A stretch of 64,000 nt of DNA from Galaxea fascicularis (taxonomy: Eukaryota > Cnidaria > Anthozoa > Scleractinia > Euphylliidae), in the NCBI GenBank assembly GCA_948470475.1, contig OX419345.1, positions 5,786,090 through 5,850,089 on the forward strand, written 5' to 3'. Both the position numbers and the translations under genes were made by a program. Positions 54,786 to 64,000 of the stretch are shown here, one piece after another (positions within the stretch are counted from its first letter, which is position 1; every line of letters starts with the position of its first letter). The notes beneath the pieces are model-generated. The model ran no database searches, was not told the origin of the DNA, and saw only the letters and a program-made list of their open reading frames with translations.

Positions 54786-57700
54786 GTGAATTTGTACATT
54801 TGTTTGCCGTCCTCTGCAAAACAACGTGAAATGACCAAAGTTTAGGTTTCTCGAGAACGTGAGCGTATAACGCAAAATCTTCTTTCTTTTTTCTTACACT
54901 GAGGCCGTTCATAGTAACTTAGCTCCTGAAGAGTTCGCTGGGCATTTTCCAAGTTTAAAAAAATGGAGTGATCGCGAAAGAGTTACAAAAACGAGCAGTT
55001 ATAATATTTGAAAGTGACGTTAACGTTGACGTCGCCGCTGTCGTTGCTTAAGCTCCCTAATAATACTAAGTAAGGCAAGCCACATTTATTTCTGTTCTTA
55101 ATTGATCGTTGTCGTGTAACTACAATGAAGGACAAAAGTCTTGGGACAAATCCCGCCCTTCGTTGTTCTTACCGCGTTTTGGCGTCATTCACCGTTCTGT
55201 ACAAGGTGCCCGGGAAGGTGCCACCTTCTTCAAATAGACGAAATGCTAAAATGTGAACAGCTAAAAGAAAGCCTCTGGACAGAACGTTACTGTGGTGTTG
55301 TTTATAAAACTGTATCAAGCGGCTAATTTTTTGGCGTGATTGGATGAAATCCTAAAAGTATGAAAACTTCAAAGAAAGCTACTGAGTAAAACCTTACTGT
55401 CGTGCTTTATATATGCTGCACAACTAGGTTCAAACTTTTACGCCGGTAAATGAAATCTTCTAGTGTGAGTATTCAAATAAAAGCAGTGCTGGACAAACGA
55501 ATCTATCAAAGCTATTCAGGTCGGAAGCGACTCATCCCTAGATTTGAAGATTGACTTGGACCGAATTTATTGCATGTAATTCTTTTGATGACACAAAAGC
55601 TGTATAATTCATGGGAAGTTCAAACTTTAAAGTTGTCGGAAGTTTAATTTTATTACTGAAAGCAGAGGAAATTATTTCTCCTAGAAATTAGGTTGGATCT
55701 CCAATAAACCGGAGTTAAAGTCATTCAGATCCTCCTAGTATAACTAGATGTTTAGCCGCGGAAGTTATAACACGAAACACGAAATCGCGAACGTGTTACG
55801 TGGAAGCTGGAAAATTGCAACAAATTCAAATAGAACAATTTTATAATCTATTCCTTTGAAAAAGGGAGATTAATTAACTGGGAAAAATATAATCGCCTCT
55901 TTGGAATTAATAGCGGAGTATGGACGAATGTTAACAGGAAACACGATTGTAAGGACAGGCGAACACTGAGGAAGACAGATATTGGTCCGAAAGTCATCGT
56001 TCGTTGGACCGCAAATTAAACGAAACATTTGATTAATTTCACCTTACCACGGAAACTGTGTTAAAAGTCTGCCTTTCTCATCTAGGGGCTGTTCGCGAAA
56101 ATACCTCTTCAGTTGCTACAGATGTATCTTGGCGATAACATATAACTTCTACTTCTTCATACAATCAAATTGAGTTCAATTATTTCTACCCTAGCACGTG
56201 TTTCACATCTGTAGCGCCGATGAATCGAAACGAGGAAGTAAAGCCGGACTGCGGATTCCCCGACAATGTCAGTCTTATAATTTATTTACCTTTCTAAATA
56301 GTTTCTAGTAGTCAAAGCTTGCTTTATCGTTTGACCCAATAGTTCACACGTGGTCAGACGTATAAAATGAATAGCAAAGTGTATTATTGTCGTATAAACT
56401 AAGACAGAGGTAATCATTTATATGTAAATATTGAATCATGGAGACATTCTGCGGTTTTCAACCAAGTGCAACCCTTAGAATTTCGTTGAGAGCTCTAAAG
56501 TAAACACGAACAAAGTGACAAATATTACTTAACAAACAAATTTTAGAAGTACTTCCTTGGAATGACCCGGAAATCTTGCAAGGTAACTGTATAAAATAGT
56601 AAGGGTGCTGTTTAAGCCTCCAAGGCGTCTAAGAGGCCTTTCACAATTCGTCTAAGGCTTTTTTCGTGTTTTAACCACCGTGCAACTGAAAAGGGTTATT
56701 TTCGTAATGCTTTAACGACGCAATGAGCGATTGTAAAAGTGACCTGCCCAAACGAAGCTCAAAAATCTTAAGAATGCAAATGAGGTTTTCTGTATTTTGA
56801 ATGCAGCTTCGCGCATGCATTAATTAACATTTAACGGACTTATTAGTCCGTTTTTCTGCGGAAATCATAGCGACTGTTAAAAAACAATCGACGAGGAAAA
56901 GATGGGTTGTTTTCCCGTAGAAAAAAAAATCCCTTTGCCAGACCAAAATCGACAATTAGCCGTTCCTTCGCTAGTTTCGGTTCGTAGGGAATACCCGTTT
57001 GGGGTCTACAAGCCGATAAACTGAAAGGATTTTACGCATTTGGTTGGCCGTATTCCCAAACGTGATAACCCACACTGATCAGAGAACTTTCTACAGTTTA
57101 AGGAATACGAAATGGGACTTCAACATCTCGTGTCCGCAATGATTACATAAAGATGTAGTCGGACTAGCATTAACAGAAAATCCCTAGAGCATAGATATTA
57201 CGTTTATTCAACCAAGAATGTATACCTAAGGATCTTACTTCCTGGTGGAAGGAAACAGACCCGTCTGCGCAAAGCCAAATAAAAGCAAGCATATATTAGA
57301 AACATCACACCGGGTACTTTCCTCAATTAAACGCCCCCATTAGCCCCTCAAGCGACCTCCCGCGATTATGAGCAAAAAATAATCCATGATGTAACAGGAT
57401 GTGTTTGATCCACGTTTAATGCATGCCACGGCCGACTGAAAGTATACATACATACATTAGAAATATCACACGGTGTTCGCTCGATTTTTCGCCCCCAGAA
57501 ATCCATTTCATGCGCCCAACCGCGATGGCCTGCATAGCCCCGAAGTTTCCATTTCTTTTAATGAGGCTTTTTAACGAAAAGTCGAAAATGCAAAAATTAA
57601 GTCTGTGGAACATGTTCAACGGAAGACGGTTTACTTACAACATACTGCCAGTCAACCAAATTGGGGTCATAAATAACAGATTTGCTACCTTTGTAAAAAT

Positions 57701-59624
57701 GCGTCTCTTCAGTTAATTCTCAGAATATTTTTTATCGTGGCAGATTTGCTTTTTGTTGCCATTGTTTTCTTCCAGCAGATTTGGTGTCCTTATAAAAGGA
57801 CATTCGCACACTATTTTAACATATGCGTCAATGGAAGCCTCTCCCCAACCCCACCCCCCACCCGACACACACCCACCTACCAACCCACAGGCACACAAAC
57901 ACTCCCACTAAGGACTCTATATGTTTCTGTCTGTCGCATGGCTGCACATGGCAAGCATGGGAATGAACTGTCGGGAAATGAATTGAAACAATCCGCCAAG
58001 ATTTTCAAGTTGTACATTTGTACTTTAAGAAAACGAGAACAATGGCTTGTTTTCTTCACTAAAACTCATCGATATCTCTCTCTCTCCGTTTCAGTTGCGG
58101 AAACATTTTGTACATAAAGGTATCAATAATGATCGGAAAAAAAACTTCTAATGAGTCTTTTTTTCTTCAACCAGCAACGCAATGTTCACGGAAGCACTGC
58201 ATTGTAAGACGGATGCACGTTTTTTTTTTTTTTGCAAATCGTAACCCAATTTTTTCGGTTCCAGAGAATATGACATGAGGATATGTGTAACACGCGCAAT
58301 TTTATCAAGCAGCTGCCCCGCAAGCTGGAAGAAAATTTGCTTCGTGTTACTGCAACTTTTAACCGTTCAACTCCAACAGAGAACTTCCTATCATTCGACG
58401 CTGATCTAAATTTTGAGTCTACGAGTGATAGTAGTTTCGCGTGGTGCTCTTAGCTGTGCCGTACATGGGAGCAAAGTCTAACTTTTGTGGCAGTCTTTGA
58501 TTTCGTTCTGCTTTCCGCCGAACGACTAACTGGTTTTAAGGTAAGGATATTCTATGAAAAATGTTTCCGTACAGTGAACTATTATCGGTTTCCAACGCCT
58601 GACCGTTCGGCAAATAACTTTATTGGAATGGATGCCAGCCTCGCAGTTCGCCTCCTTAAAGATAGGCAGAACGTGACTATACATGTATCACCTACCGCCG
58701 GACGAAGTACGTTTTAGCTCACCTCCATACAGGCAAACTAATGAAAGCAAAAGCAGACAAGCTGAACTCCCGCGGCCCAAGAGGGCCTTGCCTCTTCGCC
58801 TTTCATTCCGCCTAGAAACATTTGGTTACACGAAATATTCAGTGATTTGCAAGAACATCAAAATGTCACTACTATCCATATTAAGAGATCTGTGCCCAGA
58901 TTTAAAAACTCAGAAGTGGGAAGTGGGAACTCGGAATTGCCATCCTCGGCAACGGTACTAAACATAGCGCTCATTTTTCTGTACTATCAGCGGCTGTAGC
59001 CGAAATTATCTTCCTCTTAGGGCTCGACCTAGACGTTATTCGTGAATGTGTGATGGGTCAGAACTTAAAAGAAACAATGCTGCTGTTTGGAAGACACAAA
59101 AAGAGACAACCTTGGGAATGATGAAAAGCCCTCCTCACGATTTTTAGGCAGACAAATTTAAATAGAACATTGATGCAACACTTTCACAAACAACGAAGCG
59201 CACCTGATGAATACCATGTAAAGCGTCTAGACAATCACTTGAGAAATATCACAGAAAACAAATAGAAATCAAATACTTGCATTGGAATCGAAAGAACTAT
59301 ACTTTACAAGTTTTCCACAGGAAAACCAACTGTAGCCCCAGCGTTAGTAGCACAACCGATTCGTTCTAATGTAAAAGCAAGTAAGTTCTGCTTCAAAACC
59401 TTCGTTTTAAGCCAATGGCCATGTTTAAGGACGTCCGGCCCACATAATCAACACATAACAACGACAGCCGCTTAGCCATGGCAGTGTTGTTTTCTGGATA
59501 AGCCCTGGGTTAGGACATTGGCCTCCTTTTTCGGCTCTCACACTGGGACACTTGACCAACTTTTTTGTCCCCACCCCCAGTCTCACTGCAGTCCGATGCC
59601 ATTTGGGGTGGAATACACCCTTTT
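54786..59624. other. Long gene-poor stretch, part 2
   Basis: No gene supported. A C-rich tract lies at 57841-57905 and a T-run at 58220-58233. Two weakly similar segments (about 57285-57370 and 57450-57535, each with ATTAGAAA(C/T)ATCACAC and a CGCCCCC string) may be an old duplication. Confidence 0.35.
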
Positions 59625-59825
59625 TTATAAGAACCTTTTTAATAAAAACGTTGAGGCTCACATCAACCAAAATGTAAGAACTTGCAAAGAACATACCTAG
59701 GCTGAGGGTCAGTTAAGAACGTGTTTATTTGGCTGATTTGTTTTTGACGCGTTGTGAACCTCTTGTGTTCGATGCTTTTTGTTAAGTCAAATTTACCAAA
59801 AATACCACGCAAATTAATGTGGTTT

Positions 59826-60038
59826 AGGTAAGCTGAAAGCCACGCGTAGGGCACTATGGCCACGTGGTAGCGGGCAGTACCCCTTAAATCTACCAAAAAA
59901 AGTTTGGTATTAGCTATTCCATGCTGATGAGGCCTAATAAGGCCGAAACAGCTGTCCATGCTCGGGCTCAACCTTGTTTGGGGTAATGCCCGCTACCACA
60001 TGGCCATAGTGCCCTGTGGAGTGGCTTTCAGCTTACCT
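59826..60038 (+). mobile_element. Inverted-repeat insertion carrying a hammerhead ribozyme in its loop
   Basis: Left arm 59826-59885 (AGGTAAGCTGAAAGCCAC ... GGCACTATGGCCACGTGGTA) is inverted at 59979-60038. The 93-base loop holds the hammerhead. Hammerheads are known in Penelope-like retroelements and retrozymes, so this is probably a twin inverted terminal piece of one. Confidence 0.7.
59917..59961 (+). ncRNA. Type I hammerhead ribozyme
   Basis: Core CTGATGA (59924-59930), helix II GGCC-TAATAA-GGCC (59931-59944), GAAA (59945-59948), a self-complementary ACAGCTGT helix III, then GTC with predicted cleavage after 59956. Helix I is formed by CATG before the core and CATG after the cleavage site. 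All invariant core bases are present. Helix III is too short for a stable hairpin, so activity as a dimer is likely. Confidence 0.85.
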
Positions 60039-60372
60039 AGACAGGTCAATTTGTGTGGTTTTTTCTGTCCCTCGACGCCACATCCCACAAGCTTCACATT
60101 TTCATTGCAAATTTACCAAGATTTGACTGGCGCAACATATTTTTCGCGGCATCAGAGCAAGCCGTACAAGCATGTAAAAAGAAACTTGATTACCATACCA
60201 CACCAAAATCGATGAATGCACTTTTATAAGTTCCTGGTCACGTCCGCATTGATTTTTTTGAAATTATGTGCCATGTAACTCAATAAAATCTTAAGACCCT
60301 TTTCAGGCTCAAATCGTAGAAAAAATACGAAAGTTCAGCGTCAGCTCCAAAATTAGACGTTCTTATGCTACT

Positions 60373-60909
60373 ACACTACGGGAGATGAGATAAGCTATCC
60401 AGGATTGAGAGACACCGCTATATCCTTTGTTATTTTAGGTGCTTTATATTATCCTGACACCCATATTTAATTTCTATGTTGCTTCCATTCCACTCATTTT
60501 GTTTCAAGTGTGCGCGCGCAATTTTCCTTAAGCTGTGCCCGTACTTCGCTTATTTAGTTCGTTATTTAGTTCACGTGTTATTTAACGTACTACTATATTA
60601 TACGTTGTTTTCCTTGCTAATTTATATTGTCAATAACTGTGCTCTCACTGTGGGTGGCTCCTCCTAAAATGTTCTGCAATTGGTATAGGATTTAATGGAG
60701 CCGAATCCAAATGTGGAATTGCACACATTTTAGGTATCCCACTGATGAACAGTTATTACATTCAGATATTTTTAGAGGCAACATTTCATTGCGGTCTGTC
60801 ACCTTTGAATTACATATAAAAAACTGGTGAACAGTGATTTCACATGGAATGAGACTATTTTGTACTATCTTAATAGCGCCGTTCACTATAGACTGGAGTT
60901 TCAAATGAA
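60373..60909. other. Non-coding stretch
   Basis: Nothing supportable seen. Confidence 0.3.
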
Positions 60910-61110
60910 GAATGATCATCGCAGTTGTGATCGCAATTTTTACAGTTGCCTGACAAAAATTCAGGACTTCAACGCGGCTTGAACCTGTGACCTCGCGATT
61001 GCGGTGCGATGTTCAGTTCTACCAACTGAGCTATGAAGCCACAGACGTTGGGAGCAGGTCAATTTTGGCTTCGTATGTTCCCGTGAAAAATATGTAAATC
61101 AATGATGCAT
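60910..61110 (-). mobile_element. tRNA-derived SINE, left arm of a palindrome
   Basis: On the minus strand it reads GGCTTCATAGCTCAGTTGGT, AGAACTGAACATCGCACC, then a B-box-like CAGGTTCAAGCC, followed by a CTGAATTTTTGTCAGG body. It mirrors 61190-61440. Confidence 0.72.
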
Positions 61111-61189
61111 ATGAAAGATGTGAACTGCGGATATGAAATCAAATGAAGAATGATCGTCGCAATTGCGATCGCAAGTTTTACAATTCATA

Positions 61190-61231
61190 TGCATCATTCA
61201 TTTACATATCTTTCACGGGAACATGTGACTT

Positions 61232-61266
<35 letters not shown>

Positions 61267-61440
61267 AGAGCATCGCACCGGAATCGCGAGGTTACGGGTT
61301 CAAGCCTCGTTGAAGTCCTGAAAATTTTTCAGGCTTCTTGACACAATTGTAAAAATTGCGATCACAACTGCGACTATCATTCTTCATTTGATTTCGTATC
61401 CGCAGTTCACATGTGATTTCCTTCATATGCATCATTCATA
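61190..61440 (+). mobile_element. tRNA-derived SINE, right arm of a palindrome
   Basis: GGCTTCATAGCTCAGTTGGT (61248-61267) then AGAGCATCGCACCGGAAT and GGGTTCAAGCC give the acceptor, D-arm, anticodon and T-arm order of a tRNA of about 73 nt. The acceptor stem can still pair (GGCTTCA with TGAAGTC). The non-tRNA tail (TGAAAATTTTTCAGGCTTCT) marks it as a SINE and not a functional tRNA gene. Confidence 0.75.
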
Positions 61441-61754
61441 GAGTTTGTATCGAGATTCGTCGGCCAAAGGTTTCGGTAGGCTAGTCATGTGTTTAGTCAC
61501 TTGCTATAAGTCGGTGAAGCCTATTTCCCTTTTGTAAACGGTCCATGCCATCATTGGTAACCAAGCCTTTAGTATAGGGCAGATGTAATTATGTGCCCTG
61601 GATTGTGTTATAATAAGGCAATTTGTAACTTATTTAAATCGTCTTAGAAAGAGCGACGTTTAGGCCCTAGTTAAATTGCATTCATATTTCGGGATAGCGC
61701 TACAGTGCAGGGTGACCTGTTAAATATAGTATATACTTAAAATGTATGGGGCCT

Positions 61755-61860
61755 GTGGCAGATCAGCGGGGTAGGGTAGTGGTCAGGGAAAGATCATAGC
61801 AAGCGAAGGGTCCAGGTTCAATTCCGGATTGGAAATTTCTATTTTTTTTTATAAGGAAGA
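61755..61860 (+). mobile_element. Second tRNA-derived SINE type
   Basis: A-box-like GGGGTAGGGTAGTGGTCAGG and B-box AGGTTCAATTCCGGA about 40 bp apart, ending in a T-run. It differs from the pair at 60.9-61.4 kb. Confidence 0.55.
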
Positions 61861-62164
61861 GACTTTCTCTACCAGTTGCAAAAAGTTAAAAATGGCAACG
61901 ACTGTTAACGAAAGGGAAATAGGCGTCGGGTTGTCACGGAACAAGATTATGGGTCGTTTAGTGTCAGGTTTGTGTAGTTTGGGCAGTCCGTAAAGTGGTT
62001 GCGGCACGCGGTACCTCTAACTTCGAATGACAACAGCGTCAGTTTCTTAGCTTCCAGTAATTTGGATGAACGCGAATATAAGAAATCATATATCCAACTG
62101 GGGATTAAAGAACGACGATACAAGTGATCACTGGAGTTAAGAACACTACTTTTGCAGCGGTGAA

Positions 62165-62365
62165 CATAAAGCTTGAAAAAAATTCAGGCTTCTGTGATAC
62201 CGGTCAAGTGGTCTACTAACTGAGCTAAAATGCCAACTGGAAGCGAGTCATATTGTGGGTTCGTAAGAAACACGAGTAATCAAAAGACCAGCTCCTAGTT
62301 GGCTCAGTTGGTAGAACACTGCACCGGTATTGCAGAAGCCTGAATTTTTTTCAAGCTTTATCTAC
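62165..62365. repeat. Inverted tRNA-like repeat pair
   Basis: AAGCTTGAAAAAAATTCAGG (62169) is inverted at 62340-62360. Inside each arm is a D-arm-like GTTGGCTCAGTTGGTAGAAC or its inverse and an ACCGGTAT anticodon-loop-like string. The T-arm is missing from both. Same head-to-head layout as 60910-61440. Confidence 0.62.
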
Positions 62366-64000
62366 TGCTCAAGTTGTGTTCATAACCGTGAATGCGATGA
62401 TCACGACCATCGTCAAGTCATTTGCTGCTCAGTAACCTTTGTCGTGCAACAGTCGCGTCTCGTTTTAAACTTGTAGTCTTTTTTGTCCACAACAACAGTC
62501 ATTCGTCCTTCGTCTTTAAGTCTACAGTCACCTGAGCGGTCGTGCTTTCCCAAGTGATAAAGCCAGAACTATTTGAATGACACACTTCAGGATTTCATTC
62601 AAAGACTCAAGAGCACATACCCCGCAACTCGAAGTTTTGACTTACGGAGCTAGAGGGTTGCCCAAAGCTATAAGCACTGAAAGCAATAACTACAACAATC
62701 TCAAGCTAAAACTTACCTTCGGCCGTTTGGAATAAACTTTGAACACTCAATCCTTCATTTGCGGAACTCGATCATGCTTTTGTCCGCAAACGTTCTACAA
62801 ATAGAAAATTACAAAATGTTTTGACTAGTCATCTTCCTTTCCAAAGTGCAAGTGTTTTTCTCGTCCAACTGGAATACCAAGAACAGATTAACAAGTTACA
62901 AAAACACCAAAGAAGGTCACATAGTATACAAATAGGAACTACTTTTACTAGTAAACGTTAAGTTAAAAGAAACCGGAAAAAAGGGATCACAACGGAGGTC
63001 ACCTGAGAACTAATAACAAACTTTAATTTTGTTACTTCCGGTCGGACGGCCGGCATAACACTTTCCGGCCAAAAAATTGATATAAAACAAATAGTTCTTT
63101 CGTATTTTGAATAAGGCGTATTCTAAAATGTGTTCATTTTCCTGGTTGTACTGTTTGGAGCTACATAAAACGTGCACTGGCTCTCTTCGTCTGACCAAAA
63201 CTTCCGAAAAGCGGAGAGTAAAACGAAACAGAAATCTGAACTGGAAAAACAGACAAATCATGCAAATATTCGATAATTTCTTATCGGAAATGTCCGATCC
63301 ATATGATTTCACTCCGGAATTTCGCTTTCTTCGCCCAAATGGGAAACGCCCGATATCTCTTTTTGGTATTCCGAGGCATAAACGGAGCTTCGCAAAGCCT
63401 CAAAAGATATTCCCGAATGGTTGTTATCCGGCCGAAAAGTTTCAAAAAGACCGCCAATACTGCTGGTCAGGGAAAGAAAACGTGCAGCAAATTCTACCAT
63501 AAAAGGTTATTTTTTTAGCACGAAAAGGAGCGTAGCATCGGCGTAACCTGACTAGCTGAATGATCAGCTATTTACCGAAGTGGTGAAATTTGCTATTTTC
63601 TGCGGTTCGGAGATTAGCAGAAAATTACTGTTTTCACGGTTCAATAACCAAGTGACAGTCAGCGGCCAGCTCCCTAGTTTTCATGGACATTTATTGGTGC
63701 AGTGTCGTTTATTTCGGGTGGGGAATAGGGGAAACCTGTTCCATAGCTGGACACCCCCAATAAAGAACGAGGATCATGACCCTACAGTCTTGATAGTTAG
63801 CAGTTTGTAAGAGTGATTTGCAACAAAACTTGTGTTGACTTTATCGTAACAAATTTAAAACTAATTCTCATTGCCAAAAAGCGAAAGACACGACCCGATT
63901 TCCAGTATGCAAAAGCCGTTATATCTTATAAAATTGGATGGTATTTGGACGAGCTCTCTACTCCACATCACAAAGATGCACCTTTTTGATCCAGGGGCTT
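62366..64000. other. Right end of window, no gene supported
   Basis: Overlapping open frames on both strands at 63010-63518 suggest repeat-derived sequence. CGGTCGGACGGCCGGC at about 63041 is a local GC-rich palindrome. No exon or RNA gene identified. Confidence 0.3.

Larger units (their letters stand above)
59625..60372 (+). mobile_element. Non-autonomous element with TTAAGAACGT-type repeats, copy B
   Basis: Collinear with 25555-26305: AAAACGTTGAGGCT, GGCTGAGGGTCAGTTAAGAACG and GCGTTGTGAA near the left, TCAGGCTCAAATCG and CTCCAAAATTAGACGTTCTT at the right. It lacks the nested MITE of copy A but has its own nested inverted repeat at 59826-60038. Confidence 0.62.

Noticed and set aside
63107..63502. 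131-codon open frame (FRFLRPNGKRPISLFGIPRH).
   Set aside because: Overlaps open frames on the other strand, lacks homology I know, and sits in repeat-like sequence.
1..64000. CRISPR arrays, operons or bacterial contamination.
   Set aside because: Spliced metazoan genes and SINE/MITE density throughout; the only regular direct repeat (41.3-41.7 kb) has no spacers.

Overview
The window looks like nuclear DNA of an anthozoan cnidarian, most likely a stony coral. The protein genes are metazoan, intron sizes and base composition fit, and the sequence is dense with short inverted-repeat elements and tRNA-derived SINEs of kinds I associate with coral genomes. That last point is from memory and was not searched. 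Species cannot be named from the sequence alone.

Five gene loci can be supported. (1) 351-4487 (+): the last three coding exons of a gamma-glutamyltranspeptidase; the rest of the gene lies before base 1. (2) 10674-14287 (+): a three-exon gene, reconstructed by joining splice phases, for a 591-residue acidic protein with a MGCGSS dual-acylation N-terminus and about eight C-terminal beta-type repeats. I do not recognise its family, and it is the best candidate here for something undescribed. (3) 17532-28956: a BTB-BACK-PHR (BTBD2/3/6-type) cluster with one broken copy (18239-19915, +), one intact near-identical copy (22871-24205, +) and one intact diverged copy in reverse (27643-28956, -). The first two lie in a segmental duplication that also carries a fragment of an unidentified protein. 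(4) 32142-34391 (-): ANKUB1, intronless in its coding part. (5) 40052-48827 (-): AKAP1, four coding exons reconstructed by splice phase, giving a 473-residue mitochondrial-surface KH-Tudor protein.

The rest is mostly transposon-derived. It includes a degraded LINE in the GGT intron, a Penelope-like inverted insertion that breaks the first BTB gene, a 942-bp DNA transposon with a decayed Myb/SANT-like ORF just upstream of the intact BTB gene, and many MITE families. One MITE family has two natural empty sites inside the window that define a CWG 3-bp target duplication. A near-canonical hammerhead ribozyme lies in the loop of an inverted repeat at 59826-60038. At the right end there are head-to-head tRNA-like SINE palindromes. 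There are also a minisatellite in AKAP1 intron 2, a degenerate GTGACA-type repeat, and several simple repeats.

The genes do not form an operon or a pathway; this is ordinary eukaryotic gene arrangement. The functional story is gene-family turnover: the BTB copies (predicted Cul3 adaptors) are being duplicated, broken and given new upstream sequence by mobile elements. Between 51056 and 59624 I see no gene I can support.
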